This document shows, in pieces, positions 25,023 through 33,171 of a DNA stretch of 64,000 nucleotides. Numbering within the stretch: the stretch's first letter is position 1; every line of letters starts with the position of its first letter. The notes under the pieces are model-generated. The model made no database searches. It was given only the letters and a program-made list of their open reading frames with translations, and was not told the origin of the DNA. The DNA is from RGIG8700 sp045648505 (GTDB lineage: Bacteria; Bacillota; Clostridia; RGIG6154): assembly GCA_045648505.1 (NCBI GenBank), contig JAZROD010000032.1, positions 1-64,000 of the forward strand, read 5' to 3'. A program made the translations under genes and the position numbers.

Positions 25023-26300
25023 ATGAAAACATTAAAAGTAAGCGAAAATAAGCATTGTTTGGTTTATGAAGATAATGAGCCTTTTTTCTGGTTGGCAGAT
25101 ACTGCATGGAATTTGTTCCACAAACTAAGCAGAGAAGATGCATTACTGTATCTTAATAACAGAGCTGAAAAAGGATTTAATGTAATTCAAGCTGTAATTC
25201 TTGGTGAACATGATGGTCTTAATACAGTTAATGCGCATAACAGACTGCCACTTAAAGAAAATAATCCTGATATGCCTGATTTGGATGGACCGTACAGTTA
25301 TTGGGAGCATGTTGACTATATAATTGGTTTGGCAGAAAAACTAAACCTTTATATGGCAATATTACCAACCTGGGGCGATAAATTCAATCTTAAATGGGGT
25401 ATAGGACCGGTTGTATTTAATCCTGAAAATGCCTATATATATGGAAAATGGGTAGGAAACAGATACAAAAACAATAAAAATATTATTTGGGTTTTAGGTG
25501 GTGACAGACCACTTGAAAATGATACGCACCTTGAGATTATACAAGCGATGGCAAAAGGAATTAAAGAAGGTGATGAAGGTCAGCATCTGATAACCTTTCA
25601 TCCTTTCGGGGAGCATTGTTCATCAGAATATGTTGGCAGTGAAGACTGGATTGATTTTAATATGTACCAGTCAGGACACGGAAAACTTAATTTTCCCAAT
25701 TACGAAAAAATTTTTCAGGAATATAACAGTGAACCTGTTAAGCCTATTGTGGATGCAGAGCCAAGATACGAAGACCACCCAATAGGATTTAATCCTCAAA
25801 ACGGTTATTACGATGACTTTGATATTCGCCAGGCGGCTTACTGGGCAGTGTTTTCAGGAGCTTTTGGGCATACATACGGACATCACAGTATATGGAGTAT
25901 GTGCACAAGTGGAGAAGATTATTTTATTATGGATTGGAAATCTGCACTTGACAGACCAGGTGCAGAACAAATGATACATTTGAAAAAACTTATTGAATCA
26001 AAAAATATAGTTGAAATGATGCCTGACCAAAGCATTATAGCAAAAAATTACGAAGGTGCGAATCATATGAGAGCAATAAGGGGAAGTGATTATGCTTTTG
26101 TATATTTTCCTTGCGGTCTTAAATGTGAAATAAATCTTGGAATTATCAGCGGAGAAGAAATTGAAGCAAATTGGTATAATCCAAGAACTGGCGAAATGCA
26201 TAGAACAGGTAATTTTAAAAACATCGGAAAGACAGTCTTTAAAGCTCCAACATCAGGCAGAGGATGTGACTGGGTTCTGGTGCTTGAAAGTGTTAAATAA
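25023..26300 (+). CDS. GH140-like (DUF4038) glycosidase, putative apiosidase
   Basis: 425 residues, no signal peptide. The N-terminal (beta/alpha)8 barrel carries FFWLADTAWNLFHKLS, typical of DUF4038. Candidate catalytic residues are D161 in WVLGGDRP and E246 in DAEPRYED, at positions matching the Asp/Glu pair known for GH140 (characterised member: the apiosidase acting on rhamnogalacturonan II). The C-terminal ~90 residues are the associated collagen-binding-like domain with W-YNPRTGE. Family match is good. The apiose specificity is inferred from a single characterised family, so related pentose or uronic acid linkages remain possible. Eleven bases separate it from the next gene. Confidence 0.8.
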   Translation: MKTLKVSENKHCLVYEDNEPFFWLADTAWNLFHKLSREDALLYLNNRAEKGFNVIQAVILGEHDGLNTVNAHNRLPLKENNPDMPDLDGPYSYWEHVDYIIGLAEKLNLYMAILPTWGDKFNLKWGIGPVVFNPENAYIYGKWVGNRYKNNKNIIWVLGGDRPLENDTHLEIIQAMAKGIKEGDEGQHLITFHPFGEHCSSEYVGSEDWIDFNMYQSGHGKLNFPNYEKIFQEYNSEPVKPIVDAEPRYEDHPIGFNPQNGYYDDFDIRQAAYWAVFSGAFGHTYGHHSIWSMCTSGEDYFIMDWKSALDRPGAEQMIHLKKLIESKNIVEMMPDQSIIAKNYEGANHMRAIRGSDYAFVYFPCGLKCEINLGIISGEEIEANWYNPRTGEMHRTGNFKNIGKTVFKAPTSGRGCDWVLVLESVK

Positions 26301-26311
26301 CAGGAGGAAAA

Positions 26312-26842
26312 ATGGATACATATATAATACAGGGAATAGGTTTTGTTGGTATGACATTGGCGGTGATTTCTTTTCAGAAAAATACCAACAAAGGAATACT
26401 TTTGTTTCAAACCCTTACTTCGGCTGCTTTTGCCACTCAATTTATTTTGCTTGGTGCATATACAGGTGCGGTTATGAATATTTTGGGTGCTTTAAGAAAT
26501 ATTGTGTTTTACAACAGAAAAAGTAAGTGGGCGTGTAAAGGCACATTTTACGCAATAATGTTGCTTTATGTTGTTTTAGGAATTATTACATATCAGAATT
26601 ACTTCAGTATTTTGTCCATAGTAGGTATGCTGTTGTCAACAATAGGATTCTGGATTGTAAATCCTAAATACACGAGAAGGTTATCTCTGATAAGCTCGCC
26701 TTGCTTTTTAGTATATAACTTTGCAAGCTCTTCTATTGCCGGAGTGCTGACAGAAGTGTTTGTTATTTCTTCTGTGTTAGTTGCAATGTATAAGTTTGAT
26801 TATAAAAAATTAGGAGAAAAAAATGAAAAAGATACTATTTGA
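26312..26842 (+). CDS. YgjV-family inner-membrane protein
   Basis: 176 residues with five to six hydrophobic segments. The N-terminal pattern IGFVGMTLAVISFQK, followed by a polar N-x-[GR]-x-LLF-Q segment, and AVMNILGALRNIVFYNRKS match the bacterial YgjV (PF10688) family, whose function is unknown. AGGAGG lies six bases before the ATG. Its last 20 bases overlap the start of the nucleoside hydrolase-like gene, so they are translationally coupled. It is the only polytopic membrane protein in the whole glycan locus, which makes it a candidate for solute movement, but that is speculation. Confidence 0.82.
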   Translation: MDTYIIQGIGFVGMTLAVISFQKNTNKGILLFQTLTSAAFATQFILLGAYTGAVMNILGALRNIVFYNRKSKWACKGTFYAIMLLYVVLGIITYQNYFSILSIVGMLLSTIGFWIVNPKYTRRLSLISSPCFLVYNFASSSIAGVLTEVFVISSVLVAMYKFDYKKLGEKNEKDTI

Positions 26843-27716
26843 TACAGATATAGGAACAGATATTGACGATGCAGTATGTCTTGCATATTTATTGAAACAG
26901 CCTGAGTGTCAGTTGCTTGGCATAACAACCGTAGCAGGAGAAGCAGAAAAAAGGGCGATGCTTGCAAGTGTTCTTTGCAAAGTTGCAAAGAAAAATATTC
27001 CTATTTACCCAGGAATTGAAATGCCTCTTACGGGAAGACAGAAACATTCCGGTGCACCCCAGGCAAGAGCACTTGAAAACTGGGAACACGATACAAAGTT
27101 TGAAAATGGAAAAGCAATTGAGTTTATGAGAGAAACTATCCGCAATAATCCGGGGGAAGTTACCCTTCTTGCCGTAGGTCCGTTTACTAATATTGCAACT
27201 TTGTTTAAAACAGACCCTGAAATTCCTGGACTTTTAAAAGAACTTGTGGTTATGGGCGGAGTTTTCACAGAAGAATTTATGAAAAGAAGAGATATGCGTC
27301 CTGAATGGAACGCAACCTGTGATCCTTTAGCAACAGAAATTGTATATAATACAATGATTAAATCCCACAAAACAGTAGGGCTTGATGTTACTGCACAAAC
27401 AGCAATGGATAAGAATGAAGTTTTAAGAAAATTCAATTCAGAAATTTTAAAACCGGTTGTTGATTTTGCAGGTGTTTGGTTTGAAAAATACGACAAGATT
27501 TGTTTTAATGACCCTCTTGCAGCTGCGGTTATATTTGATGAAAAGATATGTGGATTTGATAAAGGAAATGTCAAGGTGGAAGTTGAAAACCAGGCATTGG
27601 AAGGAACAACTTGTTGGGAACCTGAAGAAAACGGGAAATTTGATGTTGCATTAAAGCTTGACAAAGAAAGGTTTTTTAAACATTACTTTGATATTGTTGG
27701 GGAGGAAAAACAGTGA
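26823..27716 (+). CDS. Nucleoside hydrolase (IUNH) family protein
   Basis: 297 residues. The Ca2+-binding N-terminus is seen as D7-x-D9-x-x-x-D13-x-D15-D16 (FDTDIGTDIDDAVCL), and E-W-N-A-T-C-D-P near residue 159-166 corresponds to the E-x-N-x-x-x-D-P substrate-binding motif. The family hydrolyses N-ribosidic bonds. The start ATG lies within the end of the YgjV gene with AGGAGA six bases upstream. Its place between a GH140-like glycosidase and a beta-helix enzyme is odd for nucleoside salvage, so a glycoside other than a nucleoside may be its substrate (inference). The stop TGA overlaps the GTG start of the next gene. Confidence 0.88.
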   Translation: MKKILFDTDIGTDIDDAVCLAYLLKQPECQLLGITTVAGEAEKRAMLASVLCKVAKKNIPIYPGIEMPLTGRQKHSGAPQARALENWEHDTKFENGKAIEFMRETIRNNPGEVTLLAVGPFTNIATLFKTDPEIPGLLKELVVMGGVFTEEFMKRRDMRPEWNATCDPLATEIVYNTMIKSHKTVGLDVTAQTAMDKNEVLRKFNSEILKPVVDFAGVWFEKYDKICFNDPLAAAVIFDEKICGFDKGNVKVEVENQALEGTTCWEPEENGKFDVALKLDKERFFKHYFDIVGEEKQ

Positions 27717-30700
27717 GAAAATTTATCTGTAGCCTTATACTCATATTGACTTTAATTCCAGGAATAATTAAAGCTACGCCAATTGATACTGTTACATATT
27801 ACTATGTTGACGGAGCAAACGGCAATGACAGTAACAACGGTAAAACCGTTACAAGCGCATTCAAAACCATAAAGAAAGCAAAAGATACTGTCAGAACAAT
27901 TAATAAAGGTATGAATGGCGATATAGTTGTTTATATAAAAGGCGGAACTTACTATCTTGGAGAAGAAAATGGTTCTTTAGTATTTAACCATGACGATTCC
28001 GGATATAACGGACATAAGGTTATGTATGCAAACTATAACGGAGAAAAGGTTTCTATTGTCGGAGGTAAAAGAATTACTGGCTGGACAAAAGATTCAGGTA
28101 ATATCTATAAGGCGTATGTAGGAACAAACTTAAAATTTTATGAGTTGTTTGAGAATAATACACGCTCTGTTATGGCAAGAACTCCTAATGAGGGTTATTT
28201 CCAAATTGAAGCGCCTGTAAGCGGAAATCAAACACAGTTTCACTTTAAATCCGGTGATTTTGTAAGAAACACAAGTGATGATTATGCTGATTTGCAGGTG
28301 TCTGTTTTAACCGGAATAGACTATGGCACAAAAGTTATACCGGTTTCCTCAATTGACTGGAATAACAGAATTTTATCTTTATCTTACAGTATGAATGAAA
28401 ATCTTACTGCAGGTAAGAGATATTTTTTAAGAGGTGCAAAATCTCTCCTTGATAATCCGGGAGAATTTTATCTGGATGAGTCAACAGGATATTTGTATTA
28501 TTATCCAAGAGAGTTTCCGATTGAAAATCAGACTATTGTTATACCTACTATGTTAACTGCAATAAATCTGTCAGGTAACAGCAATAAGGATTTAGTTGAA
28601 AATCTTGAGTTCAGAGGACTTGATATTTCAGTTTCTAACTTCTCTAAGGCTTATGCTGATGGAGTTGGAAATGTAAGGTATGGTCTTGTTTCATTTACAA
28701 ATGCCGCAAATAACACTTTTATAGATTGTATAATCAGGAATTCGGGATATAGCGGTGTAACAATGAATACATATACACAGTACAATAAAATTATTGATTG
28801 TACTATAGAAAATACCGGTCATCATGGTATATACCTTATTGGAGAAGGTTTGGGGCTTGGAAATTATTCAAGTCCGGCAGAGTCATATCATAATAAATAT
28901 AATGTTATATCCGGAAACAAAATTTCAAACACAGGTATAAATCTTGATGATGGCTCAGGTATAAGCATTTCTCAAAGTGGTGACAATGAGATTTCGTATA
29001 ACCAAATCAGTAACACAACTCGTTCAGGTATAAATCTTATGGGAAGAACATACTCAATGTTCAAAGACCAGACATATTACGGTGTTAAGGTTACATACGA
29101 AAATCACTGGGATTTTCTTCATACAAGAAACAATGTTATAAAATTCAATGATATTTCAAATGCATTGACAAATACTCAGGATGGTGGCGGAATTTACTCA
29201 TGGGGCACAGGCAAAGGAAATGTTTTTGATAACAACCGTATTCATGATTTTACATCACCCATAAGTGGCGGAGAAACCTTCGGAATATATTTTGATGATT
29301 ATTCAGATTACAACATTGCAAAAAACAATATTATTTACGGTGTAGGTGAGGGTTCTGGCGGAACATCTTGTCCTGTGTACATAAAAGGTGTTTATAATGT
29401 TTTTACAAATAATATTATTGCAGATAACAAGGCAAAGACAACTCACGACATAATTTTCAGAGCTTACGGTGGAGAGCCAAATCATCACGCTACAGTAACA
29501 AAAAATATAATTTACAAAGAAGGCGGTCAGCATTACTACTACTTTTATGACTGGAGTGGTGATAAGGTTGAGCAGTCTGATTACAATACTTTTTACCATC
29601 CATCAGGTAGCGACGGCGTTAAATTAAACGGTGCAAAAAACTGGGATTACTGGAAAACCGTGAACAATGGTATGTATGATAAAAATTCTATTATTGCCGA
29701 CCCTTTATTTAAAGACAGAGCAAATCACGATTACACAGTATTGGAAGGTTCACCTGCACTAAACAGAGGCTTTGTAAATATTAATCAGCGAGAAATAGGA
29801 ATATTTAAAAATGCAGAAAAAATTATTCAGGCTGAAAATTATGACAATATGATGGGTGTTTCTACAAGCGGAAATCTGTTAAATCTGTGTGATAATAACG
29901 ATTGGGCATACTACAAAAATATAGATTTTGGCAGCGGTGTTCATACATTTTATGCTAAACTTTCAACAGATGAGCAGTTTAACGGAGGTACTGTAGAATT
30001 AAGACTTGACAGTAAAACAGGACCGCTTGTGGGAAGTTTGGTAATTAGCAAGACTACTGAACAAATAGTAAAAACAACCGTAACAGGTGTTTCAGGAAAG
30101 CACGATTTGTACTTGGTGTTTAAAGGCAATACAGTTTGCAATCTGGATTGGTTTAACTTTGCAACAGTATATGTTTCTGATGCGTTAGAAGCTTTAAATT
30201 CAGCAAGTACAGATGATATGGAAGAAATTATTTTAAATAGCGAAGGCTATCTGGGATTAGTGCTTGATAGCTACAAAACTTTATCGCCTGATGAAAAAAA
30301 TATTGTTCATACGACATTAAAAGAGCAAAAGTATACTACGGCTGAAGCAGTACAAGAAGCATTTAATCAGGTAATAGCCAGTATTAAGCCTGCATCAGTA
30401 CCTGTTATTGTTAAACATCCTGAAAGTCTTACCAGAAACATAGGAGAGTCTGCAACCTTTTCGGTAATTGCAACAATCAACGGCAATGGGACATTGTCAT
30501 ATCAGTGGCAGAAGTCTACTGACAAAGGTAATACATGGACAGATATAGACGGTGCGACATCCTCAAGCTATACAATAGCTGAAATGAGTCAAAGCGACAA
30601 TTTAACAAGGTATAGATGTGTTGTGACAAACAGTGTAAACGATACGAAGGAAACAGTGATTTCAAATACTGCTGTTCTCAGTTTTAACACAAGCGAAGCA

Positions 30701-31756
30701 TATCTTTTAACTGTTAAGAATTACATAAAGAATGAAACTTTTGAACAGATTCCTGAAGGAACAACTGTAAATGCAAACAACGGAAAGACCAATTATAATG
30801 CATCTGCAACAAACCCTTTGTGGATGACAACATGGGGAAATCCCGGAACAAACAATGTTCAGAAAATAATAGCACTTGACGGTTCAAAAGTTCTTGAAAC
30901 ATACAGAAATTCAGGAAATAATAACCTGGTTACATTATATGACAGTACGGCAACTCCTTATGCTGACAGGCCTATAACGACAGACAATATCGTTATTTCT
31001 TTCAGGTTTAAATGTGACAGTGCAGGCTCCGGTTCAACATCAGGACGATTCAGACTTATGATTAACGGCACAACACCTGCTACCAATTATCTGGCACAAT
31101 ATGTTAACAGTGCAGATACAGGACCACACTCTAACAGAGTAAGCATACTTAATGGTTTGGTTTATACACAGGCTCTTGCCCGTGACCAGTGGCATCATAT
31201 ACAGATTCATATTAATACAGAAAATGAACATGACAAAAAGCTTGTTGCTGTTTATGCTGACGATGTTTTAGTACCTGATTCTGTTAATAAATCCATACCT
31301 GACACATTCACAGGATTGACTAAATTCAGCACAAATCCTAATCAGAAAATACAGTTGTTTACAGGTGATGGTGTGATACGAGTTTTTATAGATGATTTGA
31401 TGATTTTTGAGCCAAATGCACCTGTTTTTGCAACAAATCACAAATTAACATATAGTGACGGAACCGTTTTATCAGGTGTTCTAACCAAAGGACAGACTAT
31501 AAAGGCATCAGCTCTTGTAACTAACAATACTTATAAAGAGAAAAATGCGCGAATTATAATAGCTGCCTATAAAGATGAAAGTCTTACAAAGGCTGTTTCA
31601 AACGAAATTACACTTCAACCCGGGGATGAAAACATCCCAATCACTAAAGAATTGGTTATTACTGAAAATCTACAGGGTGCAGAGATTAGAACATTTGTAT
31701 GGGAAAGCTTTTCAAGCTTAAAACCATTGACTGTGCCGATAAAATACCCGCAATAA
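27713..31756 (+). CDS. Secreted beta-helix enzyme with CBM6-like and Ig-like domains
   Basis: 1,347 residues starting with GTG (GGGGAGG eight bases upstream), signal peptide ~21 residues. Residues 25-60 carry YYVDGANGNDSNNGK and the TIKKAKDTVR segment, the usual entry to GH141/pectate-lyase-like beta-helices. The helix extends to ~690 with GGGIYSWGTGKGN at the position of the family's aspartate-rich turn. Then follow a CBM6-like domain (~702-820: IIQAENYDNMMG ... HDLYLVFKGNTVCNLDWF), a helical linker, an Ig-like domain (~897-992, YQWQKSTDKGNTWTDIDG), a LamG-like region (~1003-1235) and the C-terminal domain with FVWESFSSLKP. No SLH domain. Likely extracellular polysaccharidase. Confidence 0.82.
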   Translation: MRKFICSLILILTLIPGIIKATPIDTVTYYYVDGANGNDSNNGKTVTSAFKTIKKAKDTVRTINKGMNGDIVVYIKGGTYYLGEENGSLVFNHDDSGYNGHKVMYANYNGEKVSIVGGKRITGWTKDSGNIYKAYVGTNLKFYELFENNTRSVMARTPNEGYFQIEAPVSGNQTQFHFKSGDFVRNTSDDYADLQVSVLTGIDYGTKVIPVSSIDWNNRILSLSYSMNENLTAGKRYFLRGAKSLLDNPGEFYLDESTGYLYYYPREFPIENQTIVIPTMLTAINLSGNSNKDLVENLEFRGLDISVSNFSKAYADGVGNVRYGLVSFTNAANNTFIDCIIRNSGYSGVTMNTYTQYNKIIDCTIENTGHHGIYLIGEGLGLGNYSSPAESYHNKYNVISGNKISNTGINLDDGSGISISQSGDNEISYNQISNTTRSGINLMGRTYSMFKDQTYYGVKVTYENHWDFLHTRNNVIKFNDISNALTNTQDGGGIYSWGTGKGNVFDNNRIHDFTSPISGGETFGIYFDDYSDYNIAKNNIIYGVGEGSGGTSCPVYIKGVYNVFTNNIIADNKAKTTHDIIFRAYGGEPNHHATVTKNIIYKEGGQHYYYFYDWSGDKVEQSDYNTFYHPSGSDGVKLNGAKNWDYWKTVNNGMYDKNSIIADPLFKDRANHDYTVLEGSPALNRGFVNINQREIGIFKNAEKIIQAENYDNMMGVSTSGNLLNLCDNNDWAYYKNIDFGSGVHTFYAKLSTDEQFNGGTVELRLDSKTGPLVGSLVISKTTEQIVKTTVTGVSGKHDLYLVFKGNTVCNLDWFNFATVYVSDALEALNSASTDDMEEIILNSEGYLGLVLDSYKTLSPDEKNIVHTTLKEQKYTTAEAVQEAFNQVIASIKPASVPVIVKHPESLTRNIGESATFSVIATINGNGTLSYQWQKSTDKGNTWTDIDGATSSSYTIAEMSQSDNLTRYRCVVTNSVNDTKETVISNTAVLSFNTSEAYLLTVKNYIKNETFEQIPEGTTVNANNGKTNYNASATNPLWMTTWGNPGTNNVQKIIALDGSKVLETYRNSGNNNLVTLYDSTATPYADRPITTDNIVISFRFKCDSAGSGSTSGRFRLMINGTTPATNYLAQYVNSADTGPHSNRVSILNGLVYTQALARDQWHHIQIHINTENEHDKKLVAVYADDVLVPDSVNKSIPDTFTGLTKFSTNPNQKIQLFTGDGVIRVFIDDLMIFEPNAPVFATNHKLTYSDGTVLSGVLTKGQTIKASALVTNNTYKEKNARIIIAAYKDESLTKAVSNEITLQPGDENIPITKELVITENLQGAEIRTFVWESFSSLKPLTVPIKYPQ

Positions 31757-31776
31757 TTACAGAGAGGATAACAAAT

Positions 31777-33162
31777 ATGTCAATTAACGAAAAATTTAAT
31801 GGATGCTTGCGTAAAAGCTCAGTAAATCCACGATATTTCACAGATGACTCAGGTAAAGCAATTTATTTAACCGGTTCACACACCTGGGCAGTTATGCAGG
31901 ATATATGGCTTGAGGGAAACCCACGGAAAAATATGGATTATGATGGTTTCCTTCAGACTATGAGCGAACTGGGACATAACTTTTTAAGATTTTGGCAGTG
32001 GGCTCAAACAAAAAACTGCCCTTGGAACGATATAAGTACTCTTTTTGACCCGATGCCTTATGAGAGAACAGGACCGGGAAATGCATTCGATGGATCACCT
32101 AAATTCAACTTAAATAAATGGAATGAAGAGTATTTTATAAGATTAAGAGAAAGAGTACAAAAAGCTTCAGAAAAAGGAATATATGTCTCTATTATGTTCT
32201 TTGAAGCATGGGGAATAAAGTATTCTAATTATCATCCGGATCAGGACCCTTGGCTTTGTTATCCGATGAATCCATTGAATAATATAAATAATATTACCGA
32301 TAATCCTGTTTTGGAAAACGGTCAGGCGTTGGACTTTTTCTCTCTGAACTGTCCTCAGCTTCTTGAACTTCAAAAGGAATTCATTAAAAAGGTTATAGAT
32401 ACTGTAAATGATTTTGACTGTGTCTTGTATGAAATCTGCAACGAAATTCCTAATCGCATTGAAGCAATGAAGTGGCAGGATCATCTTTGTGAATTTGTAA
32501 AAGAATATGAAAAATCAATGCCCAAACAGCATCCGGTAGGAATTACAGGAGAAGGCGGAGAGCAGGATATGAGTCAGCTGTACGATACTTGCGCAGACTG
32601 GATTTCAACCGGTAACGGAAGAATGTTTGAGTATCGCTACAATCCACCTGCATCCGACGGAGAAAAAATTATACTCAGCGACACCGACCATCTGTGGGGA
32701 CATGGCGGTGATTACGTGTGGGTATGGAAGAGCTTTACCAGAGGAATAAACACTTTGTTTATGGACCCCTGGGAGCCACTTCCTGCAAGAGAAAAAGACT
32801 GGATTGTTAACGGAACTTCCAAGAACAGCAGATATTATTATCCGTATGACTTAATCAGAAGAAATCTTGGTTATGTGAGAAAGTTTGCAGAGAAAATGGA
32901 CTTAAACACCTGCATACCTCATAATGAATTATGTACTTCAACCTTTTGTATCGCCAATAAAGGAAAAGAATATTTGTTTCTTTTACCAGCCGGAGGCACA
33001 GAGGGGATTGACTTATGGGAAGCAGAAGGTGAATTTAAAGCACTGTGGTTTAAACCTGAAACAGGAGAAACTTTTGAAGAAAATAGCTTCAAAGGTGGCG
33101 ATAAATACATGATAACATCACCTTTTTCAGGAACTGCAGTTTTATACCTTTGGAAAGAATAG
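31777..33162 (+). CDS. Clan GH-A-like TIM-barrel glycosidase, family unassigned
   Basis: 461 residues, no signal peptide. ATG at 31777 chosen (AGAGAGGA upstream); an upstream in-frame start would lie in the preceding gene. The barrel shows GHNFLRFWQW, the general acid/base-type glutamate E223 in LYEICNEIPNR, and IILSDTDHLWG (D302, D304) where clan GH-A enzymes place the nucleophile on strand 7, though here aspartate replaces the usual glutamate. The C-terminal ~80 residues match the small collagen-binding-like domain with ALWFKPETGETF, the same companion found in the GH140-like protein of this locus. I cannot place it in a numbered GH family. It probably cleaves imported oligosaccharides. Confidence 0.68.
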   Translation: MSINEKFNGCLRKSSVNPRYFTDDSGKAIYLTGSHTWAVMQDIWLEGNPRKNMDYDGFLQTMSELGHNFLRFWQWAQTKNCPWNDISTLFDPMPYERTGPGNAFDGSPKFNLNKWNEEYFIRLRERVQKASEKGIYVSIMFFEAWGIKYSNYHPDQDPWLCYPMNPLNNINNITDNPVLENGQALDFFSLNCPQLLELQKEFIKKVIDTVNDFDCVLYEICNEIPNRIEAMKWQDHLCEFVKEYEKSMPKQHPVGITGEGGEQDMSQLYDTCADWISTGNGRMFEYRYNPPASDGEKIILSDTDHLWGHGGDYVWVWKSFTRGINTLFMDPWEPLPAREKDWIVNGTSKNSRYYYPYDLIRRNLGYVRKFAEKMDLNTCIPHNELCTSTFCIANKGKEYLFLLPAGGTEGIDLWEAEGEFKALWFKPETGETFEENSFKGGDKYMITSPFSGTAVLYLWKE

Positions 33163-33171
33163 GGGGATATT

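Noticed and set aside
26137..26526. 129-codon plus-strand ORF overlapping the GH140-like and YgjV genes
   Set aside because: Different frame from two well-supported genes, with no start signal and cysteine/tyrosine-rich shadow composition.
27005..27664. 219-codon minus-strand ORF over the nucleoside hydrolase gene
   Set aside because: Antisense shadow of a gene with clear active-site motifs. No ribosome binding site or promoter.
31699..31776. Upstream start for the TIM-barrel gene
   Set aside because: It would overlap the preceding gene by ~58 bases, with no ribosome binding site. The ATG at 31777 has AGAGAGGA.
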